A stretch of 64,000 nucleotides of DNA from Aegilops tauschii subsp. strangulata (GCF_002575655.3 NC_053040.3:356684267-356748266); one strand, 5' to 3'. Counted from the first letter of the stretch, positions 1-12,873 are shown. Numbers and translations are program-made. Notes: generated by a model from the sequence alone, not told the origin.

Positions 1-1529
1 CGTACAGCCCGGGGATGTCTCCTCCTCCCTCATCCAGCAAGGGGAGAGGAGAAGTTGAGGGAGAACTCCAGCAGCACGACGGCGTGGTGGCAATGGAGCT
101 CGTGGTTCTCCGGCAGGGCTTCGCCAAGCACTATGGAGGAGGAGGAGGTGTATGAAGAGGGAGGGCTGCGCCAGGGAAGAGGTGTGGCTGCCCTCCCACC
201 CCTCCACTATATATAGGGGCAAGGGGAGAGGGGGAGGCGCCCTAGGGTTTCCCCTAGGGGCGCCGACCAAGCAGATTGAATCTCCCTAGGGAAAATCCTA
301 GGGAGACTTGCCCCCCAAGCCAAGCAGGTGGAGGCTTGCCTCCCAAGCCAGGTGGAGGCGCCCCACCTCCCCAAGTAATGTGGGAAAGGGTGTGGGGGGG
401 GGAACCACCCCTTAGTGGGCTGGTTTGCCCCTTCCCCTTTGGCCCATGAGGCCCTCCAACACTTGCAGGGGCTCCCGAAACACCTTTCGGTCATGATGGC
501 CATAGCCTGGTACCCCCGGAACACTTCCGGACTCCAATACCCTTCGTCCAATATATCGATCTTCACCGCCGGACCATTCCGGAACTCCTCGTGATGTCCG
601 GGATCTCATCCGGGACTCCGAACAACCTTCGGTAACCACATACTATTTCCCATAACAACTCTAGCGTCACCGAACCTTAAGTGTGTAGACCCTACGGGTT
701 CGGGAACCATGTAGACATGACCGAGACACCTCTCCAGCCAATAACCAATAGCGGGATCTGGATACCCATATTGGCTCCCACATGTTCCACGATGACCTCA
801 TCGGATGAACCACGATGTCGGGGATTCAATCAATCCCGTATTCAATTCCCTTTGTCTATCGGTATGTTACTTGACCGAGATTCGATCGTCGGTATCCCCA
901 TACCTCGTTCAATCTTGTTGCCGGCAAGTCTCTTTACTCGTTCCGTAACGCATGATCCCGTGGCTAACTCATTAGTCACATTGAGCTCATTATGATGATG
1001 CATTACCGAGTGGGCCCAGAGATACCTCTCCGTCATACGGAGTGACAAATTCCAGTCTCGATTCGTGCCAACTCAACAGACACTTTCGGAGATACCTGTA
1101 GTGCACCTTTATAGCCACCCAGTTACGTTGTGACGTTTGGTACACCCAAAGCATTCCTACGATATCCGGGAGTTGCACAATCTCATGGTCTAAGGAAACG
1201 ATACTTGACATTAGAAAAGCTCTTAGCAAACAAACTACACGATCTTGTGCTATGCTTAGGATTGGGTCGTGTCCATCACATCATTCTCCTAATGATGTGA
1301 TCCCGTTATCAATGACATCCAATGTCCATGGTCAGGAAACCATAACCATCTATTGATCAACGAGCTAGTCAACTACAGGCTTACTAGGGTCATGTTATGG
1401 TCTATGTATTCACACATGTATTATGGTTTCTAGTTAATACATTTATAGCATGAACAATAGACAATTATCATGAACAAGGAAATACAATAATAACCATTTT
1501 ATTATTGCCTCTAGGGCATATTTCCAACA
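1..1529 (-). repeat. 3' LTR of the copia element (truncated by window edge)
   Basis: This stretch aligns base for base with 17746-19273, so about 220 bases of the LTR lie to the left of the window. In element orientation the LTR begins at 1529 with TGTTGGAAATATGCCC. Differences from the 5' LTR are mostly single substitutions, many of them C/T or G/A. Confidence 0.93.
207..216 (-). promoter_or_regulatory. TATA box in the copia 3' LTR
   Basis: The palindrome CTATATATAG lies in a GC-rich context and is kept in the other LTR at 17952-17961. BARE-type LTRs are known to drive transcription from TATA boxes. The site would act towards lower coordinates. Confidence 0.6.
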
Positions 1530-1540
1530 GTCTCCCACTT
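1530..1540 (-). other. Polypurine tract of the copia element
   Basis: On the minus strand AAGTGGGAGAC abuts the LTR start, as expected for the plus-strand primer of BARE/Angela elements. Confidence 0.8.
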
Positions 1541-4500
1541 GCACTAGAGTCAATAATCTAGTTCACATCACTATGTGATTGTAATGAATCCAACACCCAT
1601 GCGGTTTGTTCATATCTCGCTTGTGAGAGAGGTTACTAGTTAACGGGTCTGAACCTTTCAGATCCGTGTGTGCTTTACAAATATCTATGTCATCTTGTAG
1701 ATGCAGCTACCACCTGCTACTTAGAGCTATTCCAAATAACTGCTCTACTATACGAATCCGGTTTACTACTCAGAATCATCCGGATTAGTGTCAAAGTTTG
1801 CATCGACGTAACCCTTTACGACGAACTCCTTTTCCACCTCCATAATCGAGAAAATTCCTTAGTCCACTAGATACTAAGGATAAGTTCGACCGCTGTCATG
1901 TGATCCATTCCCGGATCACTATTGTACCCCTCGACTAACTCATGGCAAGGCACACTTCCGGTGCGGTACACAGCATAGCATACTGTAGAGCCTACGTCTT
2001 AAGCATAGGGGACGACCTTCGGCCTTTCTCTCTCTTCTGCCGTGGTCAGGTCTTGAGTCTTACTCAATACTCACACCTTGTAACACAGCCAAGAACTCCT
2101 TCTTTGCTGATCTATTTTGAACTCCTTCAAAATCTTGTCACGGTATGTATTCATTTGAAAGTACTATCAAGCGTTTTTGATCTATCCTTATAGATCTTGA
2201 TGCTCAATGTTCAACTAGCTTAATCCAGGTTTTCCATTGAAAAACACTTTTCAAATAACCCTGTATGCTTTCCAGAAATTCTATATCATTTCTGATCAAC
2301 AATATGTTAACAACATATACTCATCAAAAATTCTATAGTGCTCCCTCACTTCTTTGGAAATACAAGTTTCTCATAAACTTTGTATAAACCCAAAATCTTT
2401 GATCATCTCATCAAAGCGTACATTCCATCTCCGAGATGCTTACTCCAGTCCTTAGAAGGATTGCTGGAGCTTTGCATACTTGTTAGCATATTTCAGGATT
2501 GACAAAACCTTCTGGTTGTATCACATACAACCTTTCCTCAAGAAAATCATCGAGGAAACAATGTTTTGACATCCTATCTGCAAGATTTCATAAATAATGC
2601 AGTAACTGCTAATATAATTCCAACAGACTCTTAGCATCGCTACGAGTGAGAAAGTCTCATCGCAGTCAACTCCTTGAACTTGCCGGAAAACATCTTAACG
2701 ACAAGTCGAGCTTTCTTAATGGTGACACTTACCATCATTGTCCGTCTTCCTTTTAAAATCCATCTGTACCCAACAGCCTTACGACCATCAAGTAGTTCTT
2801 CCAAAGTCTATACTTTGTTTTTTTTATATATGGATCCTCTCTCGGATTTTATGGCCTCGAGCCATTCGTCGGAATCCGGGCCCACCATCACTTCTCCATA
2901 GCTCGTAGGTTCATTGTTATCTAGCAACATGTCTTCCAAGACAGGATTATGTACCACTCTGAAGTAGTACGCATCCTTGTCGACCTATGAGGTTTTGTAG
3001 TGAATTGATCCAAAGTTTCATGATCACTATCATAAGCTTCCACTTCAATTGGTGTAGGTGCCACAGGAACAACTTCCTGTGCCCTGCTACACACTAGTTG
3101 AAGTCATGGTTCAATAACCTCATCAAGTCTCCACCATCCTCCCACTCAATTCTTTCGAGAGAAACTTTTCCTCGAGAAAGGACATGTTTCTAGAAACAAT
3201 CACTTTGCTTCCGGATCTGAAATAGGAGGTATACCCAACTGTTTTTGGGTATTCTATGAAGATGCATTTATCCGCTTTGGGTTCGAGCTTATCAGCCTGA
3301 AACTTTTCCACATAAGCGTCGCAGCCCCAAACTTTTGAGAAACGACAGCTTAGGTTTCTCTAAACCATAGTTCATACGGTGTCGTCTCAACGGAATTGCG
3401 TGGTGCCCTATTTAAAGTGAATGCGGTTTTCTCTAATGCCTAACCCATAAACGATAGTGGTAATTCGATAAGAGACATCATGGTATGCACCATATCCAAT
3501 AGGGTGCAGTTATGATGTTCGGACACACCATCACACTATGGTGTTCCAGGCGGTATTAATTGTGAAACACTTTCCACAATGTCTTAATTGTGTGCCAAAC
3601 TCGTAACTCAGATATTCATCTCTATGATCATATCATAGACATTTTATCCTCTTGTCACGACGATCTTCAACTTCACTCTAAAATCACTTGAACCTTTCAA
3701 TAATTCAGACTTGTGTTTCATCAAGTAAATACACTCAGCATCTACTCAAATCATCTGTGAAGTAAGAACATAATGATATCCACTGCATGCCTCAGCACTC
3801 ATTGGACTGCACACATCAAAATGTATTACTTCCAACAAGTTGCTTTCTTGTTCCATCTTACTGAAAACGAGGCCTTTCAGTCATCTTGCCCATGTGGTAT
3901 GATTTTCATGTCTCAAGTGATTCAAAATCAAGTGAGTCCAAACGATCCATCTGCATGGAGTTTCTTCATGCATATATACCAATAGACATGGTTCGCATGT
4001 CTCAATCTTTTCAAAAACGAGTCCAAAGATCCATCTACATGGAGCTTCTTCATGCGTTCTATACCAATATGACTCAAATGGCAGCGCCACAAGTATGTGG
4101 TACTATCATTACTATTTTATATCTTTTGGCACGAACATGTGTATCACTACGATCGAGATTCATTTCAGGTGCAAGACCATTGAAGGTATTATTCAAATAA
4201 ACAGAGTAACCATTATTCTCCTTAAATGAATTACCGTATTGCGATAAACAAAATCCAATCATGTCTATGCTCAATGCAAACACCAAATAACAATTATTTA
4301 GGTTTAACACCAATCTCAATGGTAGAGGGAGCGTGCGATGTTTGATCACATCAACCTTGGAAACACTTCCAACACATATCGTCATCTCACCTTTAGTTAG
4401 TCCCCATTTATTCCGTAGCTTTTATTTCGAGTTACCAACACTTAGCAACCGAACCGGTACCTAATACCCTGGTGCTACTAGGAGTACTAGTAAAGTACAC

Positions 4501-4709
4501 ATTAATATAATGAATATCCAATATACTTTTGTCGACCTTGCCTTACTTCTCATCTACTAAGTATCTAGGGTAGTTCTGCTTCAGTGACCGTTCCCCTTAT
4601 TACAGAAGCACTTAGTCTCGGGTTTGGGTTCTACCTTGGGTTTCTTCCCTGGAGCAGCAACTGATTTGCCGTTTCATGAAGTATCCCTTTTTGCCCTTGC
4701 CCTTCTTGA
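1541..4709 (-). pseudogene. Degraded copia polyprotein: zinc knuckle to RNase H
   Basis: Translation of the minus strand gives recognisable but broken pieces in the right order for Ty1-copia. A decayed gag zinc-knuckle region (about 4560-4700) comes first. Integrase core follows at about 3370-3545 (motifs LLDMVHTMMSL and TAFTLNRAP). The integrase C-terminal part is at 3123-3311 (KADKCIF...YPKTVGY, then FLEEKFLSKE). The start of reverse transcriptase is at about 2660-2820, and an RNase H piece (VVKGYVDANF) is at about 1790-1850. Stops and frameshifts occur throughout, so no functional enzyme is made. The upstream end is cut by the nested gypsy element, whose target was gag just before the zinc knuckle. 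Confidence 0.85.
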
Positions 4710-4714
4710 AACTA
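4710..4714. repeat. Target-site duplication AACTA (left copy)
   Basis: AACTA precedes the gypsy element here and follows it at 15597-15601. A perfect 5-bp duplication is diagnostic of LTR-element integration and fixes the element limits. Confidence 0.95.
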
Positions 4715-7426
4715 TGTAGCGACCAGACCTCAAATGGTCTGTGCTGCTGTGCACCAGTGTCATCCCTGGATCAGTAATGCTGACACGCACAGTACAAATG
4801 GAGGATTTATAACAGAGTAGCAATCACACACTCATTACATCGAATATCTCCAAAGAGATTAAGTATGATAAACATGGCTTAAGGCCATCTAATAACGATA
4901 ACAGCGGAAGACTTGGAAGATAAGTGAGTCCATCAACTCCAGCGGCATCACTGAGTATAAGACCACGACCTAAGGCACCTTACTCATCGTCTGAAACGTC
5001 TGCAACATGAAACGTTGCAGCTCGAAAACGGGTCAGCACATAGGATATGCTGGCAATGTAACACATAGAGAGTAATGAACAATGACAATGCTATACTACA
5101 TGCATATATGGCTGGTGGAAAGCTCTATGGTTACAGTTTTGCGAAAAGCCAATTTTATCCTACTTCAAAGGAATAAATTTTATTTAACTATCATGGTGGT
5201 TGTGAAACATTGAGATGGTTGACAGCATCTCAATCCCAATTAAATGTCATCAATAACCCAACAAAATTAATTAGAAGTAACATAATGATGAGATTCACAT
5301 GATAATCCAAGTACTAGATACTCAAGTTGTCCATAACCGGGGACACGGCTAACCATGATTAGTTTGTACACTCTGCAGAGGTTTGTGCACTTTTCCCCAC
5401 AAGACTTGATCTCCTCCGTTGAATTACTCGCACTACATGGTGTTTGAGTAACGGATGACCAAGACACAGTCTTTCAGAAGTGTTTGCACCTTACGTATGG
5501 GTAGACAGTTACACCTACTTTCCCCTACATCTGCTAGTCTACCACTGTAAGAGTTCACACAACTTAGTCAACTATGCTAGAGCTCATAATAGCTTGCGGC
5601 TGCACACGGAAGTTTCTAGCATGAATAATCTTATGATCCCTTTGAACCTGGGTGGCGGTCCAAAAGAAAAACAGGCAATCCTGGAATACCCAGGTACCTC
5701 AATCCACCCAGATGTGAGTTTTAGTTGCCACCTTAAGTAGACCATTAATTAACAATCTCACATCTGTCATGAAAATCTCTCAAACCCAATCCACGTCTAC
5801 GGGCATAGCATGGCAATAATAATAGCAAACGTAGAAGTAACTCCCAAGGGTTTGATAATAATACAGGTAATAGGTTCTACCTCAACTACTTCCCAAAACC
5901 CACAATTTAATTAGATCCTAATCATGCAAGTGTTTGAGGAAAACAAATCTAATGCAATAAAAACTGGGTATGGAAGGAATATGATCAAAGTGTTACTTGC
6001 CTTGCTGATGATCCGCAAAACCTAGCGATTCGAAGTAACAAGCGGCACACTCCGGGTACTCTATCGCAAACAAACAAGCATACAATCAGTACTCATCTAA
6101 TGCACAGGTAAAACTCGAATGAAATATCCAACAGAAAGTTCAATTTAAGAACTCCGTTTGCAAAAAGAATCAACTCGAAAGAAGCAACGAAAGTCAAACG
6201 GCGAAAGAAAATAGCTTCCTTTACTAATCTGGATCTAGGTGAAATTTTACTGTAGCAAAAACTTGTTTGAGTAGGTTAAACGGAAAGAGAATTTCGAGAC
6301 GAAACTCTAGGCGCTTGAATCGCATGATTCCGATAAACGAGCGAGAAGTTAAACAGAAACGAAGGTTCGATCAGAAATCGAATCTGAGAAAAATAGCGGA
6401 AAATCCGACGAAAAAGAAAAACGGATGAACGGTTAAAGAACGGACGTTCGTTAACAGAGAAAAACCGATGAACGCTCGCAAAATAATAAAACCAAAAAAA
6501 AACGATCTAGGGTTTTTTTTTAAACGAAGGGTTTTTTTAACAAAAACCGGCAAAGTCGAACGGGGCAGCAAGGCAGTACCTCGTCGGGCGGCTCCGGCGA
6601 GGGCTCCAGGCGGGGCTCCGGGCGAGGGGCGGCGAGGGCGGCGAGGTACGGGGCTCGGGGGGGGGCGCGAGAGGCGGCGAGGGGCGGCGGCTCCGGCGAC
6701 GAACGCGGCGGCGGCGGCGAGGCGAGTGCAGGCGGCGGCGGCGACTTGATGAGAGGAGGGAGAGAGGGGGGGTATAAATAGGAAGGGGGCAGCAGCTTGG
6801 GGGAGGGGGCAAGGTGCGGCGGCGGGGCTTCCCGTGTCCGCCATGGACACGGCGATGGCGGCGTCGTGCGGGGAGAGGAGAGGGGCGCGGGTGGGCCGGC
6901 GGCCTGGGCTCGGCCCAGCGGGCGCGCGCGTCCTTTTTTTTAAATAAGTTCCGCGGAAAATAATTCACAGAAAAATAAATAAAAAATCAGAAAAATATAA
7001 AATAAATTTTCCCCATCTAGTTAGAAAATCTAGAATAGGGTGAACATTTTTGTAACACAAAATAAATATTTTGAAAACATGCAATATTTTTAATGCAATA
7101 AAAATTGCAAATAAAATCCAAATAATTCCAATAAATGATTTTAACATTTTTCCTCCAGTATTTCAATTGTTTTGGAGAAGTCATATTTTCTCCTCTCGTT
7201 TATTTTTAAAATGAAATATTTTCCGGAGAGAAAATAATTAAAACCAAAATCCTCGTCTTATTATTTGTGAAAATCAAATATGAAAATTTTGAGAAAAATC
7301 CCCAACTCTCTCCGAGGGTCCTTGAGTTGCTTAGGATTTATCGAGGATTTGTCAAAATGCGATAAAACATGATATGCAATGATGATCTATGTATAACATT
7401 CCAAATTGAAAATTTGGGATGTTACA
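4715..7426 (-). repeat. 3' LTR of the chromovirus
   Basis: It pairs with 12874-15596 at near identity, including the AT-rich 0.5 kb next to the internal region and a GC-rich block near 6560-6930. Most differences are scattered substitutions and a small length change in the GC-rich block. Confidence 0.95.
6773..6780. promoter_or_regulatory. TATA-like box beside a GC-rich block in the chromovirus LTR
   Basis: TATAAATA occurs at the edge of a strongly GC-rich block. The same site is at 14941-14948 in the other LTR. On the minus strand it reads TATTTATA followed by a C/T-rich leader, which suits sense transcription of the element. On the plus strand it is a canonical TATA box followed about 60 bases later by an ATG, so antisense initiation is also possible. 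Confidence 0.45.
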
Positions 7427-7441
7427 AACCTACCCCCCTTA
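7427..7441 (-). other. Polypurine tract of the chromovirus
   Basis: The minus strand reads CTTAAGGGGGGTAGGTT immediately before the LTR start TGTAACATC, as expected for priming of plus-strand DNA. Confidence 0.85.
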
Positions 7442-10400
7442 AGATGAATCTCGCCCTCGAGATTCGGGTTGGCTAGAAAATAGGTGGGAGTGGTCTTTCC
7501 GTAGATCTTCCTCTCGCTCCCAGGTGGCTTCATCCTCCGTGTGGTGACTCCACTGGACTTTGCAAAACTTGATAACCTTGCTGCGGGTAACTCGGCTGGC
7601 ATACTCAAGAATCTTAACTGGCTTCTCCTCATAAGTCAAATCACTTTCCAGCTGAATCGCTTCCAGTGGCACAGTATCTCTCAGTGGTATCTCAGCCATC
7701 TCTGCGTGGCACTTCTTCAACTGCGAAACGTGAAATACATCATGAACTCCAGACAATCCTTTGGGCAATTCCAGCTTGTAGGCAACCTCTCCCATACGTT
7801 CCAAAACTCTGTATGGTCCGATAAAACGGGGTGCTAACTTTCCCTTAACTCCAAAGCGCTTCACTCCTCGAAGGGGTGATACTCGAAGATATACTCGGTC
7901 TCAGACTTCGTGAACTGTCTCTTTTCGTTTAGAATCAGCATAACTCTTCTGCCTGGACTAGGCTACCTTGAGCCTATCGCGAATCAACCTCACTTTCTGT
8001 TCAGACTCCTTAATCAAATCTGGTCCAAACAACTGACGGTCTCCAACTTCGTCCCATAACAACGGCGTTCTACACCTCCTTCCGTACAAAGCTTCAAAAG
8101 GGGCCATCTTCAAACTGGTTTGATAACTGTTGTTATAAGAAAACTCCGCATATGGTAAATTGTCGTCCCAACTAGATCCATAATCTAGTGCACATGCTCT
8201 CAACATGTCCTCCAAAATCTGGTTGACTCTCTCTGTCTGTCCATCTGTCTGTGGGTGGAATGCTGTACTAAATGCCAGCTTGGTTCCCAATGTTTCATGT
8301 AACTGCTTCCAAAACTTCGAGGTAAATTGGGTTCCTCTGTCAGATACAATGGTCCTCGGTACTCCATGCAAACATACGATCCTGGTCATGTATATCTTTG
8401 CCAACTTAGCACTGGTGTAAGTGGTCTTTACTGGAATGAAATGAGCCACTTTCGTCAATCGGTCAACTACAACCCATATTGAGTCATAGCCTGAACGAGT
8501 CCTGGGTAATCCTGTGATAAAATCCATGCCTATTTTATCCCACTTCCATTCGGGTATCGGCAATGGTTGTAGCAATCCTGCTGGCTTCTGATGATCTGCC
8601 TTCACTCTCTGACACACATCACAAACTGCTACATACTCTGCAATATCCTTCTTCATTCCGGTCCACCAGAAAGTATTCTTCAAATCCAAATACATCTTGG
8701 TATTCCCTAGGTGAATCGAGTACGGTGAATCATGGGCTTCTTGCAAAATCAACTTCCTGATCTCCAGATCATTTGGCACATATACGCGGTCCTCGAACCA
8801 TAAGGTATCGTGCTCATCCTCACGAAATCCCTTGGCTTTTCCTGTCCTCATCTTCTCCTTTATCTCTTCAATCCCCTTGTCTGTCTTCTGAGCTTCTCTG
8901 ATCCTTTCCATCAAGGTAGACTGAATCTCCAATGTCGCTAAATAGCCTCTTGGGACTATCTCCAAACATAACTGGCGAAGGTCCTCGGCTAACTCCTGAG
9001 GTAACTCTCCTGTCATGAGGGTGTTGATATGACTCTTGCGGCTCAACGCGTCTGCTACTACGTTAGCCTTTCCAGGGTGATAATGCAATCTCATATCATA
9101 ATCCTTAATGAGCTCCAACCATCTCTGCTGTCTGAGATTTAACTCCTTCTGCGTGAAAATGTACTTCAAACTCTTGTGATCCGTGTACACCTCACAATGG
9201 TTTCCGATGAGAAAATGTCTCCATGTCTTCAATGCATGCACCACGGCTGCTAACTCCAAATCATGCGTAGCATAATTCTTCTCATGGGGTTTAAGTTGTC
9301 GTGAAGCATATGACACAACTCTTCCTTCCTGCATAAGCACTGCGCCAAGTCCTCGACGAGAAGCGTCGCAATAAACTTCATAGTCTTTGCATTGATTGGG
9401 CAGAATCAACACTGGTGATGTAACCAATCGTTTCTTCAACTCTTGGAAACTAGCTTCACATTCCTCAGTCCAATTGAATTTGGTGTCCTTCTTCAATAGC
9501 CCAGTCATGGGCTTAGCAATCTTCGAGAAATTCGAGATGAATCTCCGGTAGTATCCTGCAAGTCCAAGAAAACTCCGGATTTCTCCAACTGTCGTGGGTG
9601 ATTCCCAACTTGTCACTGTGTCAACCTTGGCAGGGTCTACTGCTATTCCTTCTCCAGAAATAACATGTCCAAGGAATCCAACTTCCTTCAGCCAAAACTC
9701 ACATTTGCTGAACTTGGCGTATAATTGATGTTCTCTGAGCTTCTCAAGTACCAATCGTAAATGCTCCTCATGCTCTTCCTCATCCTTGGAAAAGATTAAA
9801 ATATCATCAATGAATACCACGACGAACTTATCCAAAAACTCCGTAAACACTTTGTTCATCAGGTTCATGAAATAGGCAGGTGTGTTAGTCAGACCAAATG
9901 ACATAACGGTATACTCATACAATCCATATCTGGTGGTAAATGCCGTCTTGGGTATATCCTGCTCTCGAATCTTTAACTGATGGTATCCTGATCGTAGATC
10001 GATCTTGGAAAATACTTTAGCTCCTTGTAAACGGTCAAACAAATCATTGATCATCGGCAGTGGGTACTTGTTTTTGATGGTCACTTCATTCAATCCTCGG
10101 TAATCAACAACCATCCTCAGCGATCCATCTTTCTTCTCCACTAGAAGTACTGGTGATCCCCAAGGTGACGAACTTGGGCGAATATAGCCTTTATCCAGTA
10201 ACTCCTTGATCTGCTTCTTAATTTCCTCCAAATCCTTTGCGGGCATCCGGTATGGTCTCTTAGATATTGGCCCTGTGCCTGGCAAAAGTTCAATCAAGAA
10301 CTCAATGTCTCTATCTGGTGGCATCCCTGGCAACTCTTCTGGAAATACATCCGGATAATCCTTCACCACTGGTACTTCCTCCTGTACAACTCCTGATAAG

Positions 10401-11833
10401 GAATTTACTTGAGTCCTCTTCGGCATATGTCGGGATACATACTTGATCCTTTTCCCTTCCGGGGTGGTAAGCAAAATCGTCTTGCTGGCACAATCGATGT
10501 TTCCTCCATACAACGATAGCCAATCCATTCCCAAAATCACATCCAAACCTTGCGATTCCAAAACAATGAGGTCTGAGGGGAAAACATGCCTACCAATGGC
10601 CAATGGTATATGAAAACATCCTTGGGTGGCCATATACTCTGCTCCTGGCGAGGTTACTAACATAGGGCTTCTGAGAACTTTGGTGGACATCTTAAACTTG
10701 TTCACGAATCCCCTTGATATGTATGAATGCGATGCACCAGTATCGAAAAAAAGAACGGTTGCAGTAAATGACTTAACCAAAAACTTACCTATTACTGCAT
10801 CAGGCTGAGCTTCAATCTCCTCCACGCTCACGTGGTTCACATGTCCTTTGTTGAACGGATTCGGCTTCTTCCCAGAGCTTCCATTGCCATTTCCATTTTG
10901 GTCTTCAGGACATTCATTGGCATAGTGTCCATTCTTCTGACACTTAAAACAAGTGACTTGGCTCAGGTCCCTCTTGGCTGGGGTAGATGGGTTGGTGCGG
11001 TTCTGTCCGTTGCTTCCTCCATTCCCATTACCATTTTTAGAGCCATTATGGTTGTGCGAACTACCTCCTCCATGGGTATGCTGAAACTGTCCTCCCGGCT
11101 TCGGGGTAAATCGAGGCTTCTGCTGAGCTCCTGAGTTATACTTCCCTTGTCCATACTTCCTCTTACGGTTTTCAATCTGCTGTTGCTTCCCTTCAATCAT
11201 GAGAGCTCTATCTACCAGCTCCTGGTAGTTGTTGAAGGTTGCTACCATCAACTGCATACTCAGTTCATCATTCAGTCCTTCCAAAACCTTCTCCTGCTTG
11301 GCTGCATCTGTAGCAACGTCATCTAGTGCATAACGTGCTAACTTACTGAATTCCTCCACATACTGGCCTATGGTGCGTCCTCCTTGGCGTAGGTTGCGAA
11401 ACTCGAGCTTCTTCATAGCCATAGCTCCTGCTGAAACATGTGTTGTACGGAAAGCTTGCTGAAACTGGTCCCATGTGACAGTGTCAATAGGGTGTCTGGC
11501 TGTATAATTCTCCCACCATGATGCTGCGGGTCCATCAAGCTGATGTGCGGCAAAACGCACTCTTTCCGCATCTGTGCATCCTGCAGTGGTCAACTCCCTT
11601 CCAACTTTGCGGAGCCAATCATCTGCAACAATCGGCTCGGTGCTACTGGAAAACACCAGCGGGTTTAGCCTTAAGAAACGGGCTAAGTGGTCAACAGGTG
11701 GTGGTGGCGGTGGGTTGTTGTTGTTGTTGTTGCCTTGGTTCTGCACTAACACTTGCATCAGGGCATTCTGTTGCTGAATCAACTGGGTGATCTCTGGCGG
11801 GAAAACAAATCCGGTGTTGCGTCTCGGAGGCAT
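7439..11833 (-). pseudogene. Gag-pol polyprotein with chromodomain, two nonsense codons
   Basis: One frame runs from the ATG at 11833 to 7439 (about 1464 codons). Residue positions count from that ATG. The gag has a CCHC zinc knuckle at 295-308; protease DTGAS is at 364-368; the reverse transcriptase FIDD motif is at 674-677; RNase H lies at about 815-930. Integrase has an HHCC finger (H1034, H1041, C1071, C1074) and a DD35E triad (D1104, D1165, E1201). The chromodomain near the C-terminus (EEKPVKILEYASR, then VQWSHHTEDEATWE) targets integration to marked chromatin in chromoviruses. The frame is broken only by TAG at 7958-7960 and TGA at 7901-7903, both between integrase and the chromodomain, with no frameshift. 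All catalytic residues before the stops are present, so the truncated 1291-residue product could be made without its chromodomain. Confidence 0.95.
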
Positions 11834-12030
11834 CTGATAGGTTTAGAAAAGATGAGAGTTAAGAATAGAATGAGGTCTAGAGAGAAAACACTACCCATAT
11901 GCTCATGAGACAAATCAATCAATATCACTCAATCAATTCAAACAAGGCAAAACGATCGATCTACTAGCGTTACAAAGTGCTTGAACTATTCTATTAAATG
12001 GGGGAAAACTACTACTGGTATGGTGGTCTA

Positions 12031-12762
12031 CTAGAAATTCTGATCCGATGAAGACTCCATGATGTCTGCTCCAGCTTCGTCAACCCAGTCATCTTCACTT
12101 GGTTCCGAGTCAGTGTCGTCAATGATGATGTAGTCATCCGGACAAGTGCATTCGTCGACTTCTGCTTTTGGCACTGGATTTCCCATGAATACTCCAATCT
12201 TCTTCTCCAGGTCGTCATTCTTCCCTACTAGTGCGTTGATTTCCTCCAAATAATCTTCGCGTGTAGCCTTGAGTTCTTCTTGGAGTTCCTTGATCTTCGT
12301 TAATGCCTTCTTCAGTTCTTCCTTGTCCGTGCACATCTGGTTCTCCTGGCGACGAATATGTTGGTTCTGCTCCTGGATAAAAGCTGCAATTGATCCATCC
12401 TTCTTGGTCTTGATCATCTCCCATTGTGCGTCTCGGCGTCCACAAATTTGGTAAATTGTATCCTTAAGCTCCTGGTGATAGACTTCTCCAATGCGTCCCA
12501 TGGCGATGTGTGCGGCCATGCTCTTCCCTAAACTCCAAGTTGGTGCTTCGAAAACCAATCTTATGGGTTCAGTAACTGGCACAAATGTCCTTCCTGGAAT
12601 GATAACTTGAATCTTCCAGCTCTCCTCTTCGGGTAATGTGGCGTTGTAGGTTCCGGTGATGCTTGGTATTCCTATGTTCAAGTACTTGGTGAATTCCTTC
12701 AAGTGTCGACCAAACGGCGTGTCTTCATCTGGTTGCATGAACTTGCTCCTTGCATTCGCCAT
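12031..12762 (-). CDS. Extra ORF upstream of gag (orf0-like, 243 aa)
   Basis: This intact ORF lies between the primer site and gag, 197 bp before the gag ATG and in the same direction. It has no gag, protease or polymerase motif. Residues 1-115 look globular, with aromatic/beta-rich segments (SWKIQVIIPGRTF, PIRLVFEAP) and then a helix SLGKSMAAHIAMGRI. Residues about 125-195 are rich in K/E/Q/L and likely form a coiled coil (TKIKELQEELKATREDY). The last 45 residues are strongly acidic (DDTDSEPSEDDW). RIRE3 of rice is reported to carry an ORF in this position; its function is unknown. The helix with its GKSxAAxxA pattern resembles the last helix of double-stranded RNA-binding domains; this is my inference. 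An intact frame in an element with two stops elsewhere hints at constraint or youth. Confidence 0.85.
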   Translation of the reverse strand: MANARSKFMQPDEDTPFGRHLKEFTKYLNIGIPSITGTYNATLPEEESWKIQVIIPGRTFVPVTEPIRLVFEAPTWSLGKSMAAHIAMGRIGEVYHQELKDTIYQICGRRDAQWEMIKTKKDGSIAAFIQEQNQHIRRQENQMCTDKEELKKALTKIKELQEELKATREDYLEEINALVGKNDDLEKKIGVFMGNPVPKAEVDECTCPDDYIIIDDTDSEPSEDDWVDEAGADIMESSSDQNF

Positions 12763-12857
12763 TCCTAAAAGAGTAGAAAGTGGAGAGGGGTCAGAAATGA
12801 GAAGAGAGAAACTTTCTAGGGCTTAAGCTTAGTGGTCGTGTCCTACAGTCAGCGTGT

Positions 12858-12869
12858 GCTCTGATACCA
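12858..12869 (-). other. Primer-binding site (initiator tRNA-Met)
   Basis: The minus strand reads TGGTATCAGAGC a few bases after the 5' LTR end. This is the classic complement of the 3' end of plant initiator tRNA-Met. Confidence 0.95.
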
Positions 12870-12873
12870 AATT

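Noticed and set aside
681..1229. Frames in the copia LTR, repeated at 18425-18973
   Set aside because: LTR sequence; both strands open by composition, no known LTR-coded protein.
6371..6968. Proline/arginine-rich frames inside the chromovirus LTR (and the copies at 14532-15020)
   Set aside because: They follow a GC-rich LTR segment, change with indels between the two LTRs, and have no domain.
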